From Dromaius novaehollandiae (taxonomy: Eukaryota > Chordata > Aves > Casuariiformes > Dromaiidae): a stretch of DNA of 64,000 nt. The notes beneath the pieces are model-generated. The model saw only the letters and a program-made list of their open reading frames with translations, was not told where the DNA came from and did no database searches. The number at the start of each line of letters is the position of its first letter. The stretch's first letter is position 1. The stretch spans positions 71,991,601 to 72,055,600 of the forward strand of contig NC_088102.1 in assembly GCF_036370855.1 (NCBI RefSeq). The letters are read 5' to 3'. Shown one piece after another: positions 48,250 to 61,179 of this stretch. A program made the position numbers and the translations under genes.

Positions 48250-50893
48250 TGGAAAAGTAATAGAATCAAAGCAAAACAAAAGAAAAAAATCCCCTGTAAT
48301 CTGACCTTCGAGTTCCCTTTCTACAATTTTACTTTCTCCACAAGTTTGTAAACAACCTGCACCTACCACAAGAAGAGAGTTGATTTTTACTGGAGAGTTG
48401 AGACTGCACCTTTAAAAGATTCCAGTTGAAAGAGTCCTAACCAGTGACTCAGGAAAAGGTGCCAGGGTTAAGATAGGCAGCTCAAAAATTAATAAAACCA
48501 CATGATTTGTTTGTTGTTTTGGTTTTTAATATGGGAAATCTGTATGACATCCTCCTTCTTATCAAATTGCCCCAGAAACTTGACTGCTCGAAGCTCCTAT
48601 GTCAAAACCAGGGATATGATGCAGGTCTTTACTGTTGCAAATATAACTAAACATTCCTCTCTTCCTGCTGAGAATTTTGGTACTGTAGCATCATCATGCA
48701 CAGACAGGAACAACCAAGAACCTCTATTGTTGGGATCCTGGCCTGGAGTTTTGCATTATGAGAAACCAAAGGAGAATGGAAATGACTGCAAATTTCAAGG
48801 TGGGAGCAACGGAAGAAGAAGTGGGAACAAGAGAAACATGTAAAAATTCTGTTCGTCCAAATCCTATTTAATCCAGATTCTGTTTTTCAGCAAAACCAGA
48901 TCTAGTTGGTCAGAAGAGCATAGCATCAAACAGCAGAGAGCATGACTCCCAGTGTGCTGCATATCAGGGCATCTGAACAGGATGAACACTTTACAAAATA
49001 GCAAGCAGAGCAATAGTGCAGGGTAGAGCCAAACTCATGTATTTGGAAAATCAATGACTATGATCAGTCATATCACCTGCGTGCTTGGAGTATCAACTTA
49101 TCAGCAAGATTAGTTGAACGAGGCATGGATTTTCATGGCCCAGCAGTCTTGCGTTACTTTACTTTACGGAATGGTAACACTTGAGCAGCCCAGTCAAATG
49201 GAAAAATCCTTGCATCTCCCGTGCCCTCGATCCTGCAGCTTATGGGGAATAAAAGAGAGCTGCAGCATGTTCCATGCCCATACGCTGATTCTTTAAGGCC
49301 CACTGAAATGCCAGTCATTGATTTCAGCTGAGAGTAAGCCATTAAGTGTTTGAGAATCTCATTTCTGTGTTTGTATGTTTGCTGCTCCAATAACGGGAGG
49401 ACCAAAGAGGCACTCGTTTCAGCCACATGTACTGTATGCAAGTACTGCATCAGCATCTCTTGAGCAGCCTGGCCAGAATACCTTACACCTGACTGGCAGG
49501 CACCCTGCAGGGCTTTGATCTTGAGCAGAGCTTGTGACCTTGCAGTGGTTCACTGATGCGGAAAAGCAAGGACAAGAAAGAGACCTGCCAGCTACAGGTT
49601 CAGTGCTCTCAGGTGCTGAGCTTCTGTGGCAGAGGAGAGCACTCAGCATCTTGGAGCCTTCAACCCTCATACTAACTCAAGAGCCTTAGCAATTAGATCA
49701 GATGAAAACCACCTATGTTCCCTGGTGCACTACAGTCTCTGCATTCCCCTGGGTGCTCAGCGGCTGAATGTTTGCTCTGTCTTTTGGATGGGGCTACCCA
49801 AAATCTACCCCTGCATTGGGGCAGAGTATCTGCCTAGTTGTGGAGAAGCCACATGTGCAAAATTGCCTTAGAAAAAAATAGGGAAAGGAAAGGGAATACA
49901 GTTCAGTAGTTGAAGAAGCAATAAGGTGCAAGCAAAGCAATGACTCAAACAGATCTTCAGAAACCAATGGAGCCAGGTAGCTTATACCAGTTGAGGATCT
50001 GGTATGGGCAGACAGTCTAGGAATCTGGGCAGAGAAAGGGAAATTGGTCACATGTCTGGACTGTTGATCTAAAATAGAGGAGGAAAAAGTCCTCCTTGTA
50101 AAAGCCCTTGCTCAAGGCATGAAAGCACTGGATTAAACTTCCCATTGCCAGTCAACCAAGGCAATGTGAGCTAATCACAGGAAGATGCAGTAAAAGATTA
50201 TGAAAAATGATGTTGGAACTGCCTTAGCCAAGTCAAACTGAATGGCACAGAGTGCATGTTCCAAGCTAATGTTTCTCAGACAAACTGCAGTACCATCAAT
50301 AGTACCTGTCATCAGCACTTGTACTGGTGAAATCAAGATATCCTAACCTAACTCAAGGAGAACAACGTTCTGTACACCTACAGTCAGTTTGATGAACCTT
50401 AGATTAAGCACCATCTCATTTTTGCCACATGTTCACCATGAGAGCTAAGATGCCTTATTCTGTGCTCTTTGCCCTTAATGCAGCATAAAAAATAAGTTCC
50501 CATAATAACATCAAATATTTCAAATAGATGAACTTTGGGAGAGAACTAAATTCCAATCCAAGCTGAGACAGAAGAGGTTTGAAAGAGAGTGAGAAGCCAA
50601 AAAGAGCCATTGCAGGACAAGTGCTTAGGGATAGATTACAAACTGAAAACAGAGCAGCAATATTTAATCCACAGTACTAGGCAGACAGTGTTCACATTGT
50701 CCTCTTCTGGCTTCTTTGTAATCCACAGAGCATAATTTGTGAAGTGAGCAGTACTGTATACCCTGGCCCAGAAGACTGCTGTACTCCGCAGTGGAATTGT
50801 TGTCAAAGGAGCACTGGTCATAAGACCTAAAATGTACGGACAGTCCAGGTCAGCTCTTCAACATCAGTGGATTGCTCCATGAAAGAATAAAGG

Positions 50894-50945
50894 ACCAAAT
50901 TCCTCTGGTGTAAATGTCAGGAAATGTCCTGATTCTGGGCCTGCA
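50894..50945. repeat. Partial copy of fossil palindromic repeat
   Basis: GGACCAAATTCCTCTGGTGT resembles one arm of the same class of element (AATTCCTC-x-GGTGTAAAT). It is short, and only one arm is clear. Confidence 0.35.
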
Positions 50946-51756
50946 AAACTGAGAACTTAACTGCTAATTTAGATACAGAATTTTGATTATTTATGTCAGA
51001 GCCAACCCCCTTCACAGACGGAGATGCCCAACTTCTAAGGCAGAACCATGGTTTTTGTTTTTCATAAAGCCTTTAGCGTTCAGCAGTGCTAACAAAAATG
51101 CATTTGGAAAAGCCAGTTAGCAAAGTTTAATGGCTTATAAGGAATTGGTCATTTCTGCTTTTGCCTTAGGAAAAAAATAGAAATGGATAGGATATAAAAA
51201 CTAATGTGTCCTTAACAAAATTGTTAAGATAATGATGTCATGTATTTTTTCTGCATTTCTTTGCACTGTTTTTCATATCCTCTCAGAAGCACTGAATTGA
51301 AGCACTGAGTCAGCTGTAGAGCTGATTCAAATTCTTGGAATTTCATTTTTTGGATATGTTTTTCATTGTCTTCCTTTTTTGTTTGTTTTTTGAAGGATAA
51401 ATTTTCTCTTAAGTCTTCAGGATTACTTTTGACCAGTTTGAATAGTCAGAAATGTTCAGTGTTCTAAACCTCAGTGTCATTTCCAGAAAAGGAAGGGAAT
51501 TTTTAAAAGACAAGAATCTTTTCCTCTCACCAACTCCAGTTTTTTTACTTACACTGTTATTTATACACAAATATTAATGTAGGTGTTAGCATGGCTATGA
51601 GCATGGCTGTCTCAGTTAATACCCAGAGAAGACTTCGTTTATATACTCAGCAGAAGGACTAAGAAATATTTTTGTCAGTTTAAAAAAACATGCCATTGAA
51701 ATGGCTTTATATTTTACAGTGACCTGCAATCATATCCCTGGTGCCCATGATGTCTT

Positions 51757-51830
51757 AAGGCCTGACCATGATATATTGAAACCAATGGAAGAATTCCCCT
51801 TGTTTTCAGTAGCCTGTGGATCAGTCCCTA
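51757..51830. repeat. Palindromic fossil repeat copy
   Basis: AAGGCCTGACCATGATATAT, then TGAAACCAATGGAAGAATTC, then TTTTCAGTAGCCTGTGGATC and AGTCCCT. The two ends are approximate reverse complements, with the CATTGAAAYCAATGG-like centre typical of this repeat class. Confidence 0.55.
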
Positions 51831-53127
51831 AAACTTTGATTCAGCAAAGACATTAATACATTTTCCATTTATCACTGAACCTAATGAATCTATAAAGTGC
51901 TTAACGGTAAGCAATTGTTCAGTGCTTTGTTAAGTTTGAGCCCGAGAGGTGATCAGCACCTACAAGAATGCATTCTTACCCTCTTAAAAATGCTGTTATA
52001 TTATCCTTTGGCTTCCAGATTCTTCTGGAATATCATATCTTTCTGCAGAACTGTTAAGAATAAGAGGACTTATCCATAGCCTGTTAAATCAGTAGAAAGA
52101 GGAAGCAGAAATGTAATCCATTTCAACTTTCTTAGAAGCTTGGAAAACCTCCTACTAAGTTGCCCAAGAGGCCATAACAATGTCTTTGTATTAGATTAAA
52201 ACTTACAGTTCCTTAAAAACAGATTGAGATCAGGCGTAGTAATTGAACCTATAGTTTTAGTGTTAAGCTGCAATGTCTGTGAAATCAGTTTTTCAAATTT
52301 CTAATTTATAGACTTTATCAAAAGAGTAAACTAGCAATCTAGATCTCTTCAAATCCCAAGTGCAGAATCTTATCAATTTTAAGCATTAATTCATTCTCCC
52401 GATGGAGATATCACTAAAAGGACTTCATATCACAAACACCACACAAAGAATAACATCAAGCAAATAACGGCATGTGCTCAGTACGAGAAAAGACAACTAT
52501 TTATTTAGCACAGCGAGTTCAATCATTTAAGCCTTCAATCTCACTTTGATCCTGAGAGAGATGAATTTGCTCTTCTCAGCCTACTTCTCGCTGGACATTT
52601 GTTCTCAAAATGAAACCACCACACGGCCTGGCACATCAAGGCATAACAGGAGGTGTCTGCTAAAAACGGGTGTCATTTGCAGGTCAGGACTGAAGTGCAT
52701 TGTCCCAGCTGCGTGCTTAGGAGCTTGTATGGCATCTATGCTTGATCTACCTGACTCAAATCAACACTAGACCCACACTTCGAAAAGCGCTACAACACAG
52801 TCCAGTATAGTTCAGTATAGTCTAAAAGAGGTGCCTTATTTTAAAGCAAGTAGCCCACATGACTATTGAGGGAAGAGAACGGTAATTTTGAGCTTCTAGC
52901 ACAATGGGGACATTGTACATTCAACAGTTCACTAGCCGTACATTCTTTGCAGTGATAAGAAACCAGGATCAAAAAGAGAACTCAAGTGCTGCATGGCATG
53001 AGGTGAATGGCACAAAAAAGACATCACGAATGCTTTGTATGAATGCAGGGGAACAAATGAAGGGTTGTCTCCAGGTCCGTTTTGCTTTTTCCTACAAAGA
53101 ATGTGGCTTTACCCAGACTGCAGTAGT

Positions 53128-53226
53128 ATAAATATATATATTATATGTATGCATACATACATACATACATATACAGAATAGTCTTGAAGGCAGGGTTGTG
53201 TATATACACATACACACACACACACG
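53128..53226. repeat. Compound microsatellite (TA)n, (CATA)n, (CA)n
   Basis: AAATATATATATTATATG, then (CATA) units at about 53151-53170, then after a 35-base spacer a (TATACACA)/(CA)n run to 53225. Confidence 0.8.
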
Positions 53227-54315
53227 TAAACACAGGTGTTTTCCAAACCACCAAAAAGCTCGGTTCCAGATAATGACTCTGGACAGCAGACAAAAATGTT
53301 AAGTAGTCACAGTAAGTGAAAGATCCCTTATGGGCAGGACATACCATGTTCGCTGCCTAAGGAGATTTAGCATATGGTTACATTCCCAGATGATGAGCTG
53401 CAGTCCCATCACCATTCCTATGGTGTGTTTTCAGATGAAATTACTGGCCTTGCATCTGACTGCTCTAAGAAGGGGGTCAGATGTGAACAGAAATAGTTAA
53501 GGTCTTGGCCCATGTTGGCTGAGAACTGTTTTTCCCTCTTCTGTTACCAAAGGTTAAAGCAAAGATATAAAAACGCTTTTTAAAAAAAAAGAAAAAAAAG
53601 AGACTGAAGTGAAGCAGTGCTTCTCTTTCCTCCCCTTGTCTCTGTCTATGCTGGTCTGTGCAGAGTAGCTAGATGCTACATCTGTAATGTTACCACACAC
53701 TGCTAGAAAACTCGTACACCAAAGGCTGAGAGGGAGAGAGCAGACAGGGCAGCTAGGAGCATCTCGTGAAGACAGGACTCCCTCTTGAAAACAGAAGTCA
53801 CTGTCTGAAAATCACCAACCCTACATTGACAAAACATGAATCAGAACAGGGGTAGCTGGATTTCCTCCCTCATGAGCAACATAACCAAAATTCCCCTGTA
53901 GCCGAGAGCCTTGTGCTTCAGAGGTCCAAGGGAAGGAGAGCCCAGGAATGGGTCCCTCGTAGCTGGTTGCAAGTACACCTTATGCTGTACCCAGGGGGCA
54001 CAAGCCTCACAGTTGTATAGACCATGTTCCTGGCTGGACTGCGCTGCAGTTGGCTTCTTGCTTGTGTACCCAGGTTTCCCTTGCGGGGAAACCAGGACAC
54101 ACAGTTCAGGGTGCAAGTATGGCCAGGGCACTGCCAGGGTTTGGAGGCTTTGCAGCACCCCCAGATGCCTTAGTTTAGACGCAGGGAGGTGCAGCGGCCT
54201 CACTGTGTCCTCTCTCAAGGCTCCGCTGCAGTCGCAGCCAGGGAGCCATGCTGGGACTGCTTCTGAGCTTCTCTCTTTCACAACTCTGCTTTCCCATCAC
54301 CTTTCATACTCCCTT

Positions 54316-54321
54316 TTTATT
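54316..54321 (-). terminator. CEND1: Possible CEND1 polyadenylation signal
   Basis: AATAAA on the minus strand (TTTATT on plus), about 2.4 kb beyond the CEND1 stop. It is the first canonical hexamer I found on that strand. A long 3'UTR is plausible for a neuronal gene but unproven. Confidence 0.3.
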
Positions 54322-56751
54322 GTTTGCCCTCTCCCCTCCCAATTAACCTCTGAGCATTTGCAAAACAGGATGAAGGAAAATCAGTTCTTCAGGCAAAAAT
54401 GACATAGAAACACCCAGCCATGGATCCCTAGTTCAATAACAAGACGTTTTCCAGGCTCTAGATGATACACAGTTACTAGGAGATACATTCAGAATACAGG
54501 CCAAAAGTGCTTTAAGCTACCAGGATTTCACCTGTGGCTGCTAGCACTTAGTCCAAAAACAGTGTGAACCCAACATTTGAACCCATTCCCTTTGTCTGTA
54601 CTGATAAAGGTAGACATAGACCTAAAACTTTAGTTGTGTGCAGTCTGTTGTTCATCTGAAGACAGCATCAGATACTCCCAGAGGCTGCATACCTTTGGGA
54701 ATATTTTAGGAGCCTTGGGAAAAAGAAGTAGATGACAGATCTCACCACAGGAATGACCAGACTGCATCAAAAGGCTTTGTGTTTTGGGAGGCCATGTGTA
54801 TCCAACAAACCAAATTTGGAGGTAAATAAGAAAGACATAAGCCAAGAGAAATACTACCAGATTGGGTCGTACACATCCACCATCCTATCCACTAATCTTG
54901 CCAGAACCAGATATTGCAGAGGCAATACCTGAGGAATGTACACCTTTTTTTTTGCCTGGTACGCACTGAATATATACATCCAGGCTCAATTAAACACATA
55001 TCACTTAGGCCCTTTTACTAATCTGTACTGATCTCACTCCCTCCTCTTGCAGCCTCTGCTAAGCATCACTCCCACACCTTGCCTGTTAGCTGGGACTGCT
55101 GTTGAGCTCCCAGGACTCATTCTCTGTGGTTCTGACCCCATCCCAGCTCTGACCCTATTTAAAAACAGTACATAAGTTAAAGACTTTTCCTTGCAGTAGC
55201 ACAACAACTAAAAAAACCTAATATAAACCCTCAGAATAATGAGATCTGCCCACTGTTCTTGGTGTTGTGGGAAGGGCATCAGCCAATGCATTAAACACTC
55301 CCTCTTGCCATCTGCCTTCCTTCTCTTCCTCCTCACAAGGTCTGGCTTTAGATCTGAGATACTCACCAATGAAACCAGTCTGTTCCTGAGTGCTGGAAAA
55401 TTGTTTCCAACTTCAAAGCATGGAAGAGTCACAAATCCCTGCTACTGTCATAGGAAGGAGGACAGAGATCCCTCTAGGATAGATGGATTTCCAGTGCTCT
55501 TGAATAGGGTTTCCCTGATGCAAAGCAGGTTTCGTGAGGTCCCAGCTATTCTCATGGGGTCCTAGATCCTGTCTGCCCCTAAAACCAGGTCTTGTCCCTT
55601 TTCCCTATCTCGTCATGTACAGAGAGGCCACAGTCTTTAGTGGGAAAACATTCAGATGAAGGGCCTGATCCAAAGCCCCAGGAAATGAACAGAAAGAGTC
55701 CAGCTGACTTGGAGTTTGGGCTGAGGTCACAGCATCCTGCAAAGCGCAGCCTAAATTTGGGAAAAACTAGATCCGAAACAAAGCCTCTCCATAGCTGAAC
55801 GATGCCCATCCAACCTTGGCAAGCCATGAGATACTGAAGGCGGCCTGCCAGCATGCAAGAAACTAAGCAGATAGCAGCTGCTCTCTGTCTGCCAGAAGTC
55901 GGCATGGGACTTAGCCAGATATCTCCATGCACTGCTGACTGCGCTGTTGGGCACAGTACGGCCGCCTTTGCTCATTCTCCAGCTGGCAGCTCAGCCAGCA
56001 AAAAGACTTCGCGTGATGTCCTGAGATGCATACTCGGCTCTACCATGATGCAATCTCAGCCTCCAGCTACAGCCAGCTTGTGTTCTCTCTGGGGTGGTTT
56101 AGAGTTGTTTTTTTTAAAGTTGGGATGATGAGCAGCAGGTACATAAGACGTCTATTAGAGATCACACTTTACTGTTTGGGTCAAATAGCTGCCTTCTCCT
56201 GTGATTGCCCAGTGCTTCCCCTGCACTGGGTGGGTGCTGGATGAACACCAGCCCAGCACACAGTGACAGGAGAACCAGGTCTTAGCACTAGGCTCCACCT
56301 CCCCTTCCATCTTCTTTACCACAGCCCAACTTAAAAACAAACCATACAGAAACCAAAACACAAAGTGGGGACTCTGGATGGGACGAAGAACACTTTGGAG
56401 TTGAAAACAGGGGACTGCAAGAAAGATGGGGGTGTCTCCCAGGGAGGACAGCAGGGGAGGGGAGGGGACACCATCATTTACACTGATCAGGAGAAGCTGT
56501 AATCTATACACAGTGGTATAAGCCAAGATATATTACATGAAAGAACACACTGAGTGCATGGAGTTACCCACATTGGGTCAAACTGGCACAGTTGTCCTGA
56601 ACAAGACTCTTGGATTTGCAGTTGGTGTTGGTTGTTGACCTAGCTAGCTCACTCTATATATATAGATATGTATAGAATTTTCTGCATGCATTTGTCTCAA
56701 AAGGAACTGTACAGCTGGGTTGGGTTTCTCAGCCCCACCCTGTCTCCGTCT
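54322..56751 (-). other. CEND1: Possible CEND1 3'UTR
   Basis: No separate gene is visible between the CEND1 stop and the AATAAA at 54321. It includes a partial GGGCCTGATCCAAAGCCCC fossil repeat arm at about 55662 and a short TA run near 56656. Confidence 0.3.
55655..55735. repeat. Partial palindromic fossil repeat
   Basis: GGGCCTGATCCAAAGCCCCA is the left arm of the same element class as at 48122, followed by GACTTGGAGTTTGGGCTGAG where the right arm would lie. The copy is degraded. Confidence 0.5.
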
Positions 56752-57156
56752 TCATTTTTTCCGGGCTAGGAACGCCACTCCCACAATCACAGCGAGTGCA
56801 GCCACTGCCACTCCTCCAACGATGATCAAGGGCTTCATGTTGTCAAAGATGCTGCCTGGCGACTCCTCACTGCTGTTTCCCTTGTTGTCAGAGTCAGGGG
56901 ACTGGCCGGTGGCCTCTTGTGTCTCCGTGGCAGCGGGACTGGGTTTCAGGTTGCTGTGGTTGTTCACAATGGCAGCATCCCCACCTGCCTTCTTGGTGGT
57001 AGAGGTGGCAGCGGCAGGGGCAGGCTGCTCTTTGGAAGGGGTTTCCTTCTTGTCTGCATTCGTGGCAGGCCCAGGGTTGGGCTTTTCTGCCTTTCCGGAG
57101 CTGGGGGCCTTGGCATCAGGTTTGTTTCCGCTTCGGACGTTGCCTTTGGAATCCAT
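56752..57156 (-). CDS. CEND1: CEND1 (BM88), cell cycle exit and neuronal differentiation protein 1
   Basis: A single coding exon of 134 residues; human CEND1 is about 149. CEND1/BM88 is a neuron-specific, tail-anchored membrane protein linked to cell-cycle exit of neural progenitors. The sequence shows a low-complexity, hydrophilic N-terminal part rich in K, P, A and S (MDSKGNVRSGNKPDAK...), the conserved stretch NNHSNLKPSPA, an acidic segment before the membrane, and a C-terminal anchor at about residues 110-131 (LIIVGGVAVAALAVIVGVAF) ending in LARKK. The GGVAVAA and AFL-x-RKK tail matches the human protein as I know it. The start ATG has a good context (G at -3, G at +4). The stop lies before TCTTCATTTTTTCC on plus. 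The gene is intact. Position next to GATD1 on the same strand matches mammalian synteny. Confidence 0.97.
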   Translation of the reverse strand: MDSKGNVRSGNKPDAKAPSSGKAEKPNPGPATNADKKETPSKEQPAPAAATSTTKKAGGDAAIVNNHSNLKPSPAATETQEATGQSPDSDNKGNSSEESPGSIFDNMKPLIIVGGVAVAALAVIVGVAFLARKK

Positions 57157-57332
57157 CCCTACAAATGCTGTGGACAGCGACCTGACGTCAGATGCTCAGT
57201 GCCAGCTCTTTTCCTTTGCCCCGCTGCTGGAGAAGGCCGAGGAGTCACCTCAGGTGGACGACTCAGCCCTTTGGAGCAGTTGCCTTGGGATGATTCCGAC
57301 TGGTAGTGTCCTACCTGGACATGATACAGCAC
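57157..57332 (-). other. CEND1: CEND1 5'UTR part of exon 2 with splice acceptor
   Basis: On minus, CTTCTTCTTCCAG at 57333-57345 is a good pyrimidine-rich acceptor, so exon 2 would begin at 57332 with GTGCTGTATC. Human CEND1 likewise has a non-coding first exon, which here must lie further right. The segment contains a four-codon upstream frame (see findings). Confidence 0.65.
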
Positions 57333-58135
57333 CTGGAAGAAGAAGCAGAGAAATGAGATGTGAGTGAGGAAGAGACAGGAAGCCAGTACTATTCCACTCA
57401 AAGGCAACAGGGGAGGAGAGAAGATAAGACTGGAACTGTTGGCTCTTTCTTTAGGAATTGTGTGCTATGTGTATTCAAAGCATCTACTGCAGTGCCTGCC
57501 CTTGAGGGAACAATAAGCAGTTCAGACTGACTGTCATCTTGGGCTGCCCCAACTAGAACCAGCATTGGCAAGCCTGGAGAGTGAATAGTCTAAATCGGTT
57601 GTTCACTCTTCAGCTTAGCTTAGTAGGTCTTGGAGTTTCTCTTTGGACCCCACAGTAGGCGCCCTGAATACAGCCCCATATTTTCTTCCTTGGGTATAAA
57701 ATGTTCAGGGAAATGTGGCTCCTATTCTCACAATGGGACTCTTAAGCACAATTGTAATAAAAGAATAGAGAAAAGGCAGAAGGAAAGAAAGAAAAAGAGC
57801 ATAACCTGATCAACAGTACATGTTAGCACCTGACCAGTGAAAGCAGGATGGGCCCGCAACCAGCTGTGCCATTGTAAGCAAATCCTGGGGCAGGTGCTTC
57901 ATCAGGATTTTACAGAGATTTTACACTTTTTAGTCATGACAACAGAACATTCATTGCTAGTTTCAACTAAGGCTAGCTTATAGCCACAGAATAAGGCTAA
58001 AACCTTTTTTGAGTGTTGTCGTCACAGTGAGTGTGATACGTAAAAACTACAAGCCTACCCATTGGACCAGGATACTTGGCACGAGCAGTGCCAGCATTTA
58101 TCAGGCAGACAGTCTCTCCCAGTTGCTCTCTTCTC

Positions 58136-58152
58136 CCCCCCCCCCCCCCCCC
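58136..58152. repeat. Poly-C homopolymer tract
   Basis: A run of about 17-18 C following CTCTTCT. G-rich on the opposite strand. The length is likely variable. Confidence 0.8.
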
Positions 58153-58835
58153 AGTTCTGGCTTGCCTTGGTCTCTGTACCTCTTTTACTGTAGTTCCCTC
58201 CCACCTACACAACTCTCCACCCAGTGACAGCTTTCACACTAGAAACAACTCAGTATGGCTGGAAGCCAGGGAATACACTGAACTACAATGGCACTTCTGT
58301 AACATCTCCTGTATATCTGCCCTCTACCATGATGTGGGCAAGTTCAGAGTACAGACAGGTTTAGGTGGGGCTTCATTTACCTGATTTTTCATTACCAAAA
58401 GGACTCTGCAAATACAAATGTCCACGTACTTTCTGTTCAGTTTGCACGTGGGGTATCCTACTACCCTACCCATATAAGCAATGACATTTGACAGTGACAA
58501 GATATACTCATTTCCAACCAAATAAAGCTTAATTTTCATTTGCTCACCACAGCTGCCGTCTTCCTAGGTAAAGGAGAGAATATTTTGTTACATGGAAAAG
58601 CAGATCGTTAGCTTCTCCCCTCCTGTAACTCACTGTCTACCCTGTTTGTTTTGCAGCATTATCCCAAGCTAAGTTTAGGGAGTGGTAAATGCATGATCTT
58701 GTCTAACAAACATTCGCCATCCAGATGGGTGCTGTAGAAAAAGCAGGGATTAATTCCATGATTACCATAGATATCAGAGCTACAAGGATTGTGGCTGTCA
58801 GTGTTTTTGGTGAAGCTACTGGAAAATAAAGCAAA

Positions 58836-58912
58836 GGCCAGATCCTCCGCTGGTGCAAACTGATATAACTCCAGTGCAACTGCGTGGATTTACCGTAAAG
58901 GGGATCTCACAG
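58836..58912. repeat. Palindromic fossil repeat (GGCCAGATCCTC type)
   Basis: GGCCAGATCCTCCGCTGGTG, then CAAACTGATATAACTCCAGT, then GGATTTACCGTAAAGGGGAT. This follows the order of the 'CAGATCCTCAGCTGGTGTAAAT ... ACTCCATTGA ... GGATTTACACC' element that I know from many sauropsid sequences. Moderately decayed. Confidence 0.6.
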
Positions 58913-61179
58913 TGATTGTGCAAGGACTGGCAGCCTCACTCCTCTCTCCTCCTTGCAGTGGTTAGCTGGGCTTGCCTGCGGTGAAGAGCACTGTCAGATG
59001 TACCACAGGTGATTAGCTGGAACCATTTTCACCAAGGAACTGATGAATGCAGTTAACAGCATGGATGGATCCAGAGAGTTCAGCAAATGGACAAAGTGGG
59101 CTTCAAAGGATTATAAAAGCACAACAAAAACCATCACCGATGCAAGCCCAGCTAGACAGAGTCTGGGCAGGGTAAACTAGGAGATGGAGCTCCCATGGCT
59201 ACAGTATCACTGCTACCCAGAGGAAGAAGAAGAGAAGTGGCCATAGGGCAGCTTGCTTGTTGGGTCTCCAGCAGCACAGCACCATGTCAACTTAGTGCTT
59301 GGAAAATAATGAGTAGACAGGAGGCAGCTGTCAGATCGGAGTGACCTGCTTCATTACCTCCCTGCTGACCTTCAGCATTGCCAGGGGCCTGCCGAGAGCT
59401 TTCTGCCTGCTAAATGAAATATGAGTTTATTAAATGTCTGGAATTAGAAATAAAGAGGTTCCTCAGAAACCTCCATAGCCAACCAGCGTCTATGGATAGA
59501 TGTTTGCTCCAAAATGGCTCACAGGGTCCAGATCACTCCTTTAATGATAGACAGGGAGAAGGTCCCAGGCTTGCAACAATGGTCTGTGTGGCTGCCTCTT
59601 CCAGGAAACAAACTAACAAATGTTCTGTGTTTTAATTTCCATCTGGGCAGAAAAGCTGGCCTGGAAGAAACACACTCACAGAAATACAGGGTTTGGGTTC
59701 AGAGGGAAATAGAGCAACAGCTTACTGCTTGGTATGAGATAGAAGCTACCCTTTCTCCTGCTGTCGCTTGTGAGCCATTTCTCGTCTGATGGCCACCATC
59801 TTCACCAGTGCCAGGCACTGACTGGGGGAACTCCAGTGCCAAAATCGTGGATATCTATAGCTCACACTGCATCAGGCTTGGTGACCATGATACTAGTACA
59901 TCATATACTTCCTCTGAACAGGAGAAAATTTTCCTGTTCAGGTAAAGCCCTTAGCAGTCCAGATCCCAGTCAAGTCAGCGCCTCTCCATCCTCCTTCCCT
60001 TATATAAGAACTGATGTCTTAGCCAACACCAAGAATTTAACCATTAATTTGCAAGGAGGTGTCTCTTCTGCTTGAAGTAAAATTAAAATCCATCTGAAGA
60101 ATGAAGTTCTCACTTTGTCAAAGGGGGATGCAGAACACACCTTGACCAAGAGATCTCCATTTGCATCTCAGTGGAATTTATTAACATGTGCTAAGCTCTA
60201 GGCAACAGTAGCTGGACGGCTTCCAGTACATGAGCCAGCTTGGGTATCCCTGGCAGCAGTCAGACATGTAGACATGCTTAAGCCATGCTGAAGACATCTC
60301 CCATATAGGAATCCTAGTGAAACCCCACAGTCCCCTCCTATAGATGTTGAGTCTCCTCTCACTCAGCCATTTGAAAGGTAAGCAATTAGCCTAGGAGAGT
60401 AGTCTCATCTCCTTCCGTAGCATGGGGAGAGAACAGGCACTTCCAGAAGGCATTTTATCTGGCCTACCTTAGACACCTCCCTTTAGGCAGATGAATTGTC
60501 CAGCCTTTAACTGGATAATATTTGGTGAGATGGAGCCTGAAGTCTCCAAAATGCACTAGATGATCCAAGCTGGCCAGTTTTGAAATAAATCATTGAAAAG
60601 TGAGACGCTGATATTCCTCCCCCAGGGTTTCATAGCCAGCTTTAAATAAAATAGTCGCTAGTCTTCTCTTAGATTTTCAATTCAGTTTAGTTCCAGGCTC
60701 CTCCTGCTGAGCAACACTTACTTACATTGCTGAGTATGTGGTATTAAATGGTATTCTGAAAAATGAAAGGAGGAAATGATGTTCTCTCCTGCTACTGAAA
60801 ATCAGAACCTGAAGATCTCCACTTTGAAAACTGAAGTGTCAACACCCTCCTCTCATTCTTCACTGAGGATGGATCATATGATTGGGCATCTTGCACCATT
60901 CAGAAATGCAATCCCAGATGCTCACCAAGCTTAACACTTTCTCTGTGGTCTGGGACTTGATAGATAAGCATATGGTCCTGGCGAAGTACAAAAATATTCT
61001 TCCCCCCCCATCATTTTGCAATGTTTCTGTAAATACCATCTACCCCACCTTTTCCTTTCTACTGCCTCTGAAGAGCATTCATGATGCTCTGCCTAATAGA
61101 AAACTTGCGTACATTCAAGGCCATATTTCTATGTGCTAAGACTGCATGCTGTCACTTGCAGGGCACTGCTGCTCTGATT

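Larger units (their letters stand above)
39902..54315. other. Gene-poor interval between GATD1 and CEND1
   Basis: About 14 kb in which I find no supported coding exon on either strand. Open frames reach only about 130 codons (for example 40239-40628 minus, 48502-48843 plus, 46720-47037 plus) and match no family I know. The interval holds several fossil repeats and microsatellites listed separately. Part of the right end may be CEND1 3'UTR. Confidence 0.55.

Noticed and set aside
48502-48843. 113-codon frame with hydrophobic start resembling a signal peptide
   Set aside because: No family recognised, no splice context, and the length is within chance expectation for AT-rich DNA.
56720-57367. 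215-codon plus-strand open frame over CEND1
   Set aside because: Antisense shadow of the CEND1 coding exon; no domain recognised.
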